Positions 52,718 to 60,969 of a DNA stretch of 64,000 bases are shown in pieces (positions within the stretch are counted from its first letter, which is position 1; each line of letters begins with the position of its first letter). The DNA is from Paraburkholderia flava (lineage in GTDB: Bacteria; Pseudomonadota; Gammaproteobacteria; Burkholderiales; Burkholderiaceae): assembly GCF_004359985.1 (NCBI RefSeq), contig NZ_SMRO01000003.1, forward strand, positions 914,206 through 978,205, given 5' to 3'. The notes below the pieces were generated by a model that searched no databases, was not told the DNA's origin, and worked only from the letters and a program-made list of their open reading frames with translations. The position numbers and the translations under genes were made by a program.

Positions 52718-53382
52718 ACCCGATCGGATGGCGCGAATACGAATCCGCGCCGCAGGCCAGCACGGCGACGCTGGAGGCCTTGCGCGAACTGGCGGTGTCG
52801 CTGCTGAGCGACAACATGGCGCGCTCGAGCGGGATCGTCGGTTTGCGCGCGTTTCATCAACCGAAGGCCCTTGTCGGCACGGCGGTGACGGTGCGTACGC
52901 GTGCCGGCGACAACCTCGCGATCCATCGCGCGTTCGACTATTGCCGGCCCGGCGACGTGCTCGTGATCGACGGCGAGGGAGAAGTCACGCAGGCGCTGAT
53001 GGGCGACATCATGGCGAGTTTTGCGGAGCGGATCGGCGTGCGGGGACTTGTGATCGACGGCGCGATCCGCGACGTCGGCTCGCTTCGTCAACGGGATTTT
53101 CCGGTGTACGCGCGTGGTGTCACGCATCGCGGACCGTACAAGAACGGGCCGGGCGAGATCAACGTGCCGGTGACGGTCGGTGGGACGGTGGTGATGCCGG
53201 GCGATCTGATCGTCGGCGACGAGGACGGTCTGCTCGCGATTTCGCCTGTCGATGTCGAAGCCGTGATCGAAGGCGCGCGCAAACAGGCCGCGAAGGAAGC
53301 GGCGGCGCTCGACGCAATCGCGCACGATCGCTTCGACCGTTCGTGGGTGATTCCGCAGCGCGACCGGATGATGCAGGGTTGA
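52714..53382 (+). CDS. ligK: RraA-family 4-carboxy-4-hydroxy-2-oxoadipate aldolase / oxaloacetate decarboxylase
   Basis: The expected reaction is cleavage of 4-carboxy-4-hydroxy-2-oxoadipate to pyruvate and oxaloacetate. The 222-residue protein belongs to the RraA/LigK fold: SDNMARSSGIVGLRAF, DYCRPGDVLVIDGEGE, MGDIMASFAERIGVRGLVIDG, IRDVGSLRQRDFPVYARGV and GDLIVGDEDGLLAI. The R-D-x-x(x)-L and G-x-x-x-D-G-x-x-R-D segments carry the metal/substrate residues. It is translationally coupled to the hydratase, which makes this specific assignment much more likely than RNase E inhibition. Confidence 0.88.
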   Translation: MNPIGWREYESAPQASTATLEALRELAVSLLSDNMARSSGIVGLRAFHQPKALVGTAVTVRTRAGDNLAIHRAFDYCRPGDVLVIDGEGEVTQALMGDIMASFAERIGVRGLVIDGAIRDVGSLRQRDFPVYARGVTHRGPYKNGPGEINVPVTVGGTVVMPGDLIVGDEDGLLAISPVDVEAVIEGARKQAAKEAAALDAIAHDRFDRSWVIPQRDRMMQG

Positions 53383-53466
53383 TCCATTCAACGATGGGCT
53401 GCACGCGAACGGAGTAGAGTCGCGTGCTGAACCTTCCTCTGAATTTCGCGGGAACGTAGACCCTTC

Positions 53467-53868
53467 ATGCCGGAATATCTCGACGCCGCTGCGCTGCGCG
53501 AACTTGTACAGCAAGTAGAGCAAGCGGCCAGCACGCCATGCACGTGCACAAAAACCCCGCTCGATGGCTGGCAGTCGCAGCCGTTGTCGCTCGACGAAAC
53601 GCAGCTCATCGAGATCGGTACATTGGTATCGCCGGAACCCGGCGCGGAACCTGAGCCGACGTTCAGCGAGTATCTGCCTGCCGGGACGAACTACTGGTCC
53701 ATCGATGCACCGATCGCGCCGCGCTACTTCCCGTACAACCGCTGTTCGGTGTGGCGCTGCACGTCGTGCAGCCGTCTCTATCTGCGCTATACGGAAGGTG
53801 GCGGGTATTTCGTCGACCGGCGGATTCGCGCGCTGCGTTCGATTCTGATCGAAGACGTGCCGCTATAA
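53467..53868 (+). CDS. Conserved hypothetical protein with cysteine pairs
   Basis: This 133-residue protein shows a CxC pair (TPCTCTKTPLDG, residues 25 and 27) and WRCTSCSRLYLRYTEGGG, a CxxC pair followed by aromatic residues, suggesting a small zinc-binding unit. An acidic stretch (PEPGAEPEPTFSEYLP) lies between. I do not recognise the family. It begins 84 bp after the aldolase gene and may be independent of it. Confidence 0.7.
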   Translation: MPEYLDAAALRELVQQVEQAASTPCTCTKTPLDGWQSQPLSLDETQLIEIGTLVSPEPGAEPEPTFSEYLPAGTNYWSIDAPIAPRYFPYNRCSVWRCTSCSRLYLRYTEGGGYFVDRRIRALRSILIEDVPL

Positions 53869-53890
53869 CTGCTCACCGGTTAGCGTCGTA

Positions 53891-54286
53891 CTAAACCGGA
53901 TCGTGGCAGCACACGCAGAGTTTGTTGCCGTCCGGATCGCGAAAGTACGCACCGTAGTAGTTCGGGTGATAGTGCGGCCGCAGTCCCGGTGGCCCTTCGC
54001 ATGAACCGCCGTGCGCGAGTGCGGATGCATGTGCCTGATCGACGGTGTCGCGGTCGCGAGCGAGCAGCGCGAGCATGTGACCGTTACCGCGATTCGCCTC
54101 GTTGCCGTCTTGCGGCTTGCTGATCACGAACAGCGGACGCGGCGCATCCGGCGATATCCATCCTGCCCATTGCCTGTCGTGATCGCAGAATTTCTGCGTG
54201 AGCTTTAGCGTCTGCATCAGCGGCGCATAGAAACCGTACGCGCGATCGAAGTCGGTGATGCCGACGAATACGTGGGAAATCATCAT
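53891..54286 (-). CDS. VOC/glyoxalase family protein
   Basis: This ~131-residue single-module VOC protein has ISHVFVGITDFDRAYGFY at the N-terminus, RPLFVISKPQDG, and YYGAYFRDPDGNKLCVCCH at the C-terminus with the metal-type E/H positions partly degenerate. The start is uncertain: the frame runs from ATG 54325, which has AGGA 9 nt upstream, but homologous VOC sequence starts at the MM at 54286. Small VOC proteins act as lyases, dioxygenases or binding proteins; the substrate is unknown. It is divergent from the carboxymuconolactone-decarboxylase-family gene. Confidence 0.82.
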   Translation of the reverse strand: MMISHVFVGITDFDRAYGFYAPLMQTLKLTQKFCDHDRQWAGWISPDAPRPLFVISKPQDGNEANRGNGHMLALLARDRDTVDQAHASALAHGGSCEGPPGLRPHYHPNYYGAYFRDPDGNKLCVCCHDPV

Positions 54287-54380
54287 GATTTTTTCTGCGG
54301 ACAGGTTGTGCTGCATGGCTGGCATGCGGAGATGTCCTGTAGTCTACAGGCTCGTCGATCTGTCATTGGAGAAGGAAGTC

Positions 54381-54773
54381 ATGAGCCAGCAGAAGCCTGT
54401 CGAATACGTGGATGCCGCGCCGGAAGTCAAAGCGGTGTACGACGACATCAAGGAAACGCGCGGCGTGCCTGATGTCAACAACTTCTGGAAGTACATCGCG
54501 CAGCATCCGCCGACTCTCGCCCGCACATGGGACAGCCTGAAGGACGTGATGTCGCCGGGCACGCTGGACCCGCTCGTCAAGGAACTGCTATATGTCGCGG
54601 TGAGCGTGACGAACAACTGCACGTACTGCGTCGCGAGCCACACGGCCGCCGCGCGCCGCGCCGGTATGACGGACGAGATGTTCGGTGAGCTGCTTGCGGT
54701 CGTCGGGATGGCGAATGAGACGAACCGGCTGGCGGTGGGGTATCGGGTGCCGGTGGATGCCGCGTTTGAGTAG
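54381..54773 (+). CDS. Carboxymuconolactone decarboxylase family protein (AhpD-like)
   Basis: This 130-residue helical protein carries the AhpD/CMD catalytic CxxC in SVTNNCTYCVASHTAAAR, preceded by LDPLVKELLYVAVS and followed by GMTDEMFGELLAVVGMAN. The CxxC plus downstream His is the AhpD-type thiol-disulfide centre, so peroxidase-type activity is likelier than lactone decarboxylation. ATG 54381 has GAAGGAAG upstream. Confidence 0.9.
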   Translation: MSQQKPVEYVDAAPEVKAVYDDIKETRGVPDVNNFWKYIAQHPPTLARTWDSLKDVMSPGTLDPLVKELLYVAVSVTNNCTYCVASHTAAARRAGMTDEMFGELLAVVGMANETNRLAVGYRVPVDAAFE

Positions 54774-54781
54774 GGTCGCGC

Positions 54782-55942
54782 CTACCGCATCGCTTCCCAC
54801 ATCGCCTCAATCAACCTGAACGACCGCTCATCACCAATCAGCGTGCGCCTCATCCGGTTCATCGCAAACGCGAACGTGGCACGCGCGTTCAGGTCGACGA
54901 CGATCAGCGATCCGCCGCCGCCCGCCCAGAAAATCGTGTCCGGGTTCGGCGGCACGGGCTTGAACAGCGCACACGGCGCGAGGCCGTAGCCGAGTCCGAA
55001 GCGCACGTCGATTCCCGTCATCACGAGGTCCGGGCCCTGGATCTGCTGTTCGAGTGCGCGTCGGCAGCCCGCTTCCGACAAAATCCGTTTGCCGTTCACG
55101 CTGCCGCCGTTCGCCACGATCGACTGGATCAGCGCGATCGAACGCGCGTTGCCGTGTCCGTTCACCGCTGGAATTTCGGCGCCGCGCCATGCACGCGTGA
55201 GCGTGGCATCGGGTTCGGGAAGCGAGTCGAGCAACGCGTTGCGCTGGATCTCGGTGAGCCTCACTTCCGGTGCGTTGGCTGGACGTGCGCTTGGGATCAA
55301 ATCCGCGACGCGATGATCCTCGGACGCGGGCAGTCCGATCCAGAAGTCCGCGTCGAGCGGCTCGGCGATCTCGTCGCGAAACACCGTGCCGAGCGATCGA
55401 CCGGTAATCCTCCGCACCACTTCGCCGATCAGAAAGCCGAACGTGTACGGGTGATAGCCCGACGCGGTGCCCGGCTCCCACAACGGCGCCTGCGCGGCGA
55501 GCAGACGCGTCGCCTTGTCCCAGTCGTAGTAGTCCGCGCCGCTGAACGGTTCGCGCCAACCCGACAAACCCGACGTATGGCTCATCACGTGTGCAACCGT
55601 AATCCGCGCCTTGCCGTTGGCCGCGAACTCGGGCCAGTACTTCGCGACCGGCGCGGCGAAGTCGAGTTCGCCGCGATCGGCGAGCAGCAGCGCGGTGAGG
55701 GCGGTCATCGTCTTCGTGGTCGAGTAGACGTTGGCGATCGTGTCGCGCTCCCATGGTCGCGTTTTCTGCGCATCGGCCCACCCACCCCACAGATCGACGA
55801 CGGTCTCGCCTTCGACGGTCGCGCAGAACGACGCGCCTAGATCCGGACCGACATCGGACGCTTCAGAAAAGTTGGCCTCGAAAATATCGCGTACCGCAGC
55901 GAAGCGGTCGGACACGAAGCCGTTCACGGCGCAGCCTGTCAT
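54782..55942 (-). CDS. Serine hydrolase, beta-lactamase class C / EstB family
   Basis: This 386-residue enzyme has the S-x-x-K motif in NVYSTTKTMTALTALL (nucleophile Ser and Lys) and a Tyr motif near SGYHPYTFGFLIGEVV. WAGGGGSLIVVDL replaces the KTG box, as in EstB-type esterases. HTSGLSGW is the usual family block. ATG 55942 is chosen for the GGAGA 7 nt upstream, over ATG 55981/55960. No signal peptide is evident, favouring a cytoplasmic esterase over a true beta-lactamase. Confidence 0.9.
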   Translation of the reverse strand: MTGCAVNGFVSDRFAAVRDIFEANFSEASDVGPDLGASFCATVEGETVVDLWGGWADAQKTRPWERDTIANVYSTTKTMTALTALLLADRGELDFAAPVAKYWPEFAANGKARITVAHVMSHTSGLSGWREPFSGADYYDWDKATRLLAAQAPLWEPGTASGYHPYTFGFLIGEVVRRITGRSLGTVFRDEIAEPLDADFWIGLPASEDHRVADLIPSARPANAPEVRLTEIQRNALLDSLPEPDATLTRAWRGAEIPAVNGHGNARSIALIQSIVANGGSVNGKRILSEAGCRRALEQQIQGPDLVMTGIDVRFGLGYGLAPCALFKPVPPNPDTIFWAGGGGSLIVVDLNARATFAFAMNRMRRTLIGDERSFRLIEAMWEAMR

Positions 55943-56098
55943 GGGACGCTCTCCGTTCATCGCCGCTTGCATGCGCGGCACGATAAGCCCGCTGGACTTG
56001 TGCTCCGTTGGGTCGTCAAGTGTAGCGCAGGCATGCAGTGCGTCCGGCAGCCTGGCGTTCCAGAAGACGGTCTTATCGTCGATGAAATGAAAAGCGCT

Positions 56099-57043
56099 TC
56101 AATAGCCAAGCGCCGGATCGACGCCCGGCGGCACGACACCGGTGGTCCGATAGCGCGCGATGTTCGCCGCGATGACAGCCGCTGCCGTGTCGAAATCGGT
56201 CGGCGCGGAAACGTGGGGCAGTACGGTCACGCGTGGGTGCGACCAGAAACGCGAGTCCGGGGCGAGCGGTTCTTCGTCGAACACGTCGAGCACCGCGTGC
56301 GACAGATGTTCGCTGTCGAGTGCGGCGAGCAGCGCGTCGGCGACGACGATCGGGCCGCGCGCGAAGTTGATCAGCGCTGCGCCTGGTTTCATCGCGTGCA
56401 GACGTTGCGCGTCGAGCAGGCCGCGCGTGTCGGCTGTCAACGGCACGAGGCACACGACGATATCGCTTCTGCGCAGCAGTTCGTCGAGACCGTCGGCTTT
56501 CGATAGTGTCTCGATGCCGGGCAGCGTTTTCGGCGAACGACTCCAGCCGAGCACGCCGAAGCCCGCATCGACTAGCCGTTGCGCCGCCGTCGTGCCGAGC
56601 GCACCGAGGCCGAGGATGCCGACCGTCTTCGACGACGGCTTGCGATAGTCGTGCTGCTGCCAGACGCGCGCGTGCTGCTGTTGCCGGTACGCGGGCATGT
56701 CGCGATGCAGGTACAGCGTCCACGCAAGCACGGCTTCCGCCATCGTGCGCGACATCTCCGGATCGATCAGACGCACGATCGGCGGACCGTCCTTCGGCCA
56801 TCGCTCGACAAGTTGTTCGACACCGGCCCACAGGCTATGCAGCCACGCGAGATTCGGCAGCGCGGCGAGATCGGTTGGATCGGGATTCGCGACGATCGCA
56901 ATTCGTACGCGTTCGCGCTGCGCAGCCGTTAGTTCGCGCGCTGGCACGATCTGCTCTTCGGGCATCGCGGCCGCGAGAGAAGATCGGTAACGTGCTTCCT
57001 GATCGGGGCGAAGGGTGCTGACGAGTGCGATCGGGTCTGACAT
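56099..57043 (-). CDS. D-2-hydroxyacid dehydrogenase (glyoxylate/hydroxypyruvate reductase A-like)
   Basis: This 314-residue NAD(P)H-dependent enzyme starts at ATG 57043 (MSDPIALVSTLRPDQEA). The Rossmann motif GILGLGALGTTAAQRL is at ~140-155. Catalytic positions are visible in NFARGPIVV (Arg), DVFDEEPL (Glu) and LPHVSAP (His). The N-terminal substrate domain with NLAWLHSLWAGVEQL is of the GhrA type. It reduces glyoxylate, hydroxypyruvate or a similar 2-oxoacid. It has no obvious operon partner. Confidence 0.9.
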   Translation of the reverse strand: MSDPIALVSTLRPDQEARYRSSLAAAMPEEQIVPARELTAAQRERVRIAIVANPDPTDLAALPNLAWLHSLWAGVEQLVERWPKDGPPIVRLIDPEMSRTMAEAVLAWTLYLHRDMPAYRQQQHARVWQQHDYRKPSSKTVGILGLGALGTTAAQRLVDAGFGVLGWSRSPKTLPGIETLSKADGLDELLRRSDIVVCLVPLTADTRGLLDAQRLHAMKPGAALINFARGPIVVADALLAALDSEHLSHAVLDVFDEEPLAPDSRFWSHPRVTVLPHVSAPTDFDTAAAVIAANIARYRTTGVVPPGVDPALGY

Positions 57044-57254
57044 GGGTGAGCGATCCGGCAAGAGACAGTTACGCGTGCGATTAGGCGCGCGTCGACACGC
57101 GCGCGTATTCACGCACATACGCGCTCATGCATGTACGTGCGCAGGCATTCACGCTCACGTATGAACGTAACACCTGCGCACACACCTACGCAGCACGCAC
57201 GTTGCGCGTCGTGCATCAATTACAGTCTGAAGCGCCGACGCGCCTAAAACCCCC

Positions 57255-57845
57255 TCACCCCCCAGCCTTCTCCGCCTCCATCTCCGCCATATCCTGATAG
57301 CGATCGGCAATCCGCGGATGCGCGCGCCCGCCATCCGACGCCCCGATAGCAATCAGAATCTCATCCGCCCCAGGCGCATCCGCGATCTGAAACGTCGCCG
57401 TAATGAAGTGCGACCGCTTGCCCGTTTCCGACTTATGAATCATCGGCACCGACAGCAGCGCACCAGGCCCGACGCGCGTATTCGTGAAGCTAAGAAACGC
57501 AGTCCCCTGAACCGCTTCGCGATAGAGGTTGCCGAAGCGCAACGTATGAATCAGTGCGGAGCCGTGCTCGATCTCACCGTTCACGCCGACGGTCGCCGCC
57601 TTGCCGTATGCCTCGACCCGTTCGGCCGGCATGATCGCAGTGAGGCGACGCGTCATCTCGGCGCCAAGCGCCGGCGCGAGCCGCAGAATATCGGGCCGCA
57701 GGTTCTCGACGAACCCGCGACCCGCCCACGGGTTCCGCAACACCGCCGCGACGACCACCGTCGTGATCGGCCGCTCAGCGGGTCGACCGCCTTCGATCAG
57801 CGTTTCCTCGACAAACGTCGAAATCTTGCGAAGTCCTGTTTCCAT
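57255..57845 (-). CDS. 'Amino acid synthesis' family protein (PF06684-like)
   Basis: This ~196-residue protein has ISTFVEETLIEGGRPAERPI, VVAAVLRNPWAGRGFVENL, VEAYGKAATVGVNGEIEHGSALIH and HFITATFQIADAPGADEILIAI, the pattern of the 'amino acid synthesis' family. Despite the name, its biochemical role is not established; members sit in catabolic clusters with flavin monooxygenases. ATG 57845 is preferred (GGAG 9 nt upstream) over ATG 57860. It is divergent from the PucR-type regulator. Confidence 0.85.
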   Translation of the reverse strand: METGLRKISTFVEETLIEGGRPAERPITTVVVAAVLRNPWAGRGFVENLRPDILRLAPALGAEMTRRLTAIMPAERVEAYGKAATVGVNGEIEHGSALIHTLRFGNLYREAVQGTAFLSFTNTRVGPGALLSVPMIHKSETGKRSHFITATFQIADAPGADEILIAIGASDGGRAHPRIADRYQDMAEMEAEKAGG

Positions 57846-57993
57846 TGCCGCGTTCTCCATGATGGGTAGAAGGGATGGAATGCATGCTATCGATGCAAAA
57901 GGGACGAGTCTTCCGCCGGTTCGCTGGATGGATCTTTTATTTTTCCCTGCGATATGACGTATATTTTGAGCGAGTCCAACGGTCACGCAGAAA

Positions 57994-59814
57994 ATGTCAG
58001 ATCAATCGTCGCGGATAATGGCGCTTCGCGATGTCGCCAGTCAGATCAATTCCGACGGCGACCTCGATACCGTGTTGCGGGACCTGATCCGCGCCGCGTG
58101 TCGGCACGGCTCATGGGATCTCGGGTCGATCATGACCGTCGATGCGGCGCACGGCTACGCGTTCGTGATGGCGCGCTACGAGACCACGTTGCTACCCCGT
58201 TCGCTCGAAGACCGCTGGGAACTCGCGACGAGTCCCGCGCTCGTCGCACTCCAGCGCAGCGAGCCGGTCTACATCCGCGACGCGCGCGAATCCGTCGAAT
58301 TCCCCGGCTATCGCCGCGAAGCACACGAGCGCGGTTATCGCACGGTGCTCGTGCTGCCGATGGCAAGTGCCGACAGCGAAGGCCGGCCGATGGTGCTGGC
58401 CGTCGCCGCGCGCAAGGTCGCGGACGTCAGCGCCGAAGACCTGTCGTTCATGGCGTTGATCGTGCACCTTGGCGCGATCGCGATCGAGCGCGCGCATCGT
58501 CAGCGCGCGCAGGCCGCAGCCGCCGAGCAGTTGCGCCGCGCGCTCGTGTCGCAAGGCTCGCTGCTGAACGAAGTGCTCGCGGGCGGCACGATCGAATCGC
58601 TCGCGCAGATGCTCAGCGATCTGCTGACCGCGCCGGTGCTGATCCTCGATTTCTTCGGCAACCGGCTGGTCGGTTCGGCGTCGCCGTTCCCCGCGAAGCA
58701 TGACGACGCAGCGTGGCAGCGGATGCTCGAAGGCGCGCCGGGCCGGCAGATCCTGCTCGACGTACGCGACGCAGTCGCGCATCGCCGCTTCGGCACGCTC
58801 TCTCTACGTATCGGCGACAAACTCTCGCTCGACGCACGCATCGAACCGGTGATGGTCGACGACGAAGCCGTCGGCGCGCTGCTGATCTTCGGCGAACTGA
58901 ATGCCGGCGACCTGCAGCAGCTGACCATCGACAGCGCACGCTTCGCGCTCAGCGTGCAATTGATGCGCAGCGTCATCCGCTTCCGTTTCGAAACCCGCAC
59001 GCTGACCGAACTGTTCTTCGAGATCGTCGAGCGTCGCTGGCGCGACGAACAGGATGTGCTCAACCGCGCGCATCGGCTCGGCCTGCCGCTTGCGTCGCCG
59101 ATGCGGATGCTCGTGATCGATTTCCCCGATCGGCCGGATCAATCGGCGGATCTTTCGGCGGAAAGCCATCGCACGGTCACGCTGCTCGCCGCGCAGCAGG
59201 ATGTTGCGGCGCACATCGTCACTGTCGGCGGCGGCCTCGTGTGCCTCATGCCGCAGGACAACGCACGCGACCAAAAGAACGACAAAAGCGGCAGCGAACG
59301 CATCGGCAAACTCGCACAACGCATCGCCGAAACGCTAGGCCGTTCGTTCGGCCGCCAGCCGATCGTCGTCGCGGGCGAAACCTGCGCGGGCCTCGACGCA
59401 CTCGCAAAAGAATGGGAACGCTGCTGGCGAATGATCCGCATCGCGCGGACCTTCGGCCGCAGCGGCGCGATGGGCGTGCCCGATCTGGGCCCGCTACCGA
59501 TGCTGATCGGAGCGGCCGATTCCGCCGACGTGCGCAGCTTCATCGATGGTGCGATCGGCGAAGTGGTCGAGTACGACCGCAAGCACGCGTCCGCGTACCT
59601 CGACACGCTCGCCGCATACGTGCGCTCGGGCTGCCGCAACCAGCCGTGCGCGGATGCGATGGGTCTGCACGTGACCACACTGCGTTACCGGCTTACGCGC
59701 ATCGCGGACCTCTTCGGCATCGAAGTCGAAACGCCGGAGCAGCGCTTCGCAATCGAGCTCGCACTGAAGCTGCACAGCCTGATCGAAAGCAGCGCGCCTG
59801 CGGTTCCGCACTGA
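57994..59814 (+). CDS. PucR/CdaR-type transcriptional regulator with GAF domain
   Basis: This 606-residue regulator has an N-terminal GAF-like sensor (~10-170: DLDTVLRDLIRAACRHGSWD, LPMASADSEGRPMVLAVAA), a middle PucR-type region, a CdaR GGDEF-like region, and a C-terminal HTH_30 domain: LDTLAAYVRSGCRNQPCADA, LHVTTLRYRLTRIADLFGIEV. Such proteins activate catabolic operons in response to a substrate. It lies between the divergent PF06684-like gene and the co-directional flavin reductase, and is the probable activator of the LLM-monooxygenase module. Confidence 0.9.
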   Translation: MSDQSSRIMALRDVASQINSDGDLDTVLRDLIRAACRHGSWDLGSIMTVDAAHGYAFVMARYETTLLPRSLEDRWELATSPALVALQRSEPVYIRDARESVEFPGYRREAHERGYRTVLVLPMASADSEGRPMVLAVAARKVADVSAEDLSFMALIVHLGAIAIERAHRQRAQAAAAEQLRRALVSQGSLLNEVLAGGTIESLAQMLSDLLTAPVLILDFFGNRLVGSASPFPAKHDDAAWQRMLEGAPGRQILLDVRDAVAHRRFGTLSLRIGDKLSLDARIEPVMVDDEAVGALLIFGELNAGDLQQLTIDSARFALSVQLMRSVIRFRFETRTLTELFFEIVERRWRDEQDVLNRAHRLGLPLASPMRMLVIDFPDRPDQSADLSAESHRTVTLLAAQQDVAAHIVTVGGGLVCLMPQDNARDQKNDKSGSERIGKLAQRIAETLGRSFGRQPIVVAGETCAGLDALAKEWERCWRMIRIARTFGRSGAMGVPDLGPLPMLIGAADSADVRSFIDGAIGEVVEYDRKHASAYLDTLAAYVRSGCRNQPCADAMGLHVTTLRYRLTRIADLFGIEVETPEQRFAIELALKLHSLIESSAPAVPH

Positions 59815-59967
59815 AATTTCCATCCTGAGGTTTCTACCAGGCCGCCGCGTTCACTCCACCGAACGCGAGGCTAATCACCCAAACTTCTCCTTCGTTTCAG
59901 CGGAAGCTTCTTCCTTCGACATCCCCTAACTTACACCTCATCCGCAACACGCATCGAGGTGAAGGGC

Positions 59968-60957
59968 ATGCAAGTCGAAGTCGCAGAAGTCGCAGAGAAG
60001 CCGGTCGTCATCGATCCGGCCGCATTGCGCGGGGCGTTCGGCACATTCGTTACCGGCGTGACGGTGATCACTACGCGCGACGACGAAGGCCGGCCGCGCG
60101 GGATGACCGCGAACTCGTTCACGTCGGTGTCGCTCGATCCGCCGTTGCTGCTCGTGTGCGTCGGCAAGAGCGCATCGAGCGCGACCGCGTTCCAGACCGC
60201 CGGTCACTTCGCGGTGAATCTGCTGCGTGCCGAGCAGACCGATGTGTCGGGTCTGTTCGCATCCAAATCCGCCGACAAATTCGCCACCGTCGATCACGAC
60301 ACCGTGCACACCGGCGCGCCGGTGCTGACCGATTGCCTCACGTGGTTCGACTGCACCGTACACGACCGCGTCGATGCCGGCGATCACACGATCCTGATCG
60401 GCCGCGTGCAGGCGTTCGGCACTAGTCCTTCCGCGCCGCTAGGTTTTTGTCGCGGCCGCTATGCACAGGTGAAGGACCCGCTGCCGCCGGGCTGGCTCGC
60501 ATCGCACGCGATGACCGCCGGTTATCTGATCGAAGCCGAAGGCGCGGTGCTGCTCGCGAAAGACGGCAAGGGCGGCTGGGTGCTGCCGAGCGCATCGCGG
60601 CGTCTCGCGAACGGCAGGCTGCCGGTGCCGGGCGGCGGTGAACTCGAACTGCTGCCCGACGACACGTTCCTCTATTCGGTGTTCGACGTCGACGGTAACG
60701 ACGCCGGTTATCTGATCTACCGCGCGCGTCTCGCGCAATCGCGGGCTGCGTGCGCGCTGCCCGACTGCTTCCAGTTTTTCGCACTGGACCAGATCCCCTA
60801 CGACGACATCGCAACCGTCGAGATCCGCTCGATGCTGCGGCGCTACGTGCGCGAAAGCGCGAACGGCCGCTTCGGCATCTACGTGGATTCGCACGACGGC
60901 GGCCGCGTCGCGATGGTGAGCACGGTCCAGCCGTGGGTCCAGCATCCGCAACCTTGA
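59968..60957 (+). CDS. Flavin reductase-like protein with extra C-terminal domain
   Basis: This 329-residue protein has an N-terminal flavin_reduct domain (~15-170): LRGAFGTFVTGVTVITTRD, GMTANSFTSVSLDPPLLLV, FAVNLLRAEQTDVSGLFA and GRVQAFG. It supplies reduced FMN/FAD to a monooxygenase. The last ~150 residues (YLIEAEGAVLLAKDGKGGW, PVPGGGELELLPDDTFLYSV, YLIYRARL, FFALDQIPYDDI) look like a Nudix-type beta fold lacking the Nudix box. ATG 59968 is chosen over GTG 59959 for spacing. The aldehyde dehydrogenase and LLM monooxygenase follow directly. Confidence 0.88.
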   Translation: MQVEVAEVAEKPVVIDPAALRGAFGTFVTGVTVITTRDDEGRPRGMTANSFTSVSLDPPLLLVCVGKSASSATAFQTAGHFAVNLLRAEQTDVSGLFASKSADKFATVDHDTVHTGAPVLTDCLTWFDCTVHDRVDAGDHTILIGRVQAFGTSPSAPLGFCRGRYAQVKDPLPPGWLASHAMTAGYLIEAEGAVLLAKDGKGGWVLPSASRRLANGRLPVPGGGELELLPDDTFLYSVFDVDGNDAGYLIYRARLAQSRAACALPDCFQFFALDQIPYDDIATVEIRSMLRRYVRESANGRFGIYVDSHDGGRVAMVSTVQPWVQHPQP

Positions 60958-60969
60958 TTCGGAAACCTC

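Noticed and set aside
57060..57180. Alternating ACGC/CGCG/TACG sequence between the GhrA-like and PF06684 genes as a repeat element
   Set aside because: Low-complexity composition without a definable unit or conserved arms.
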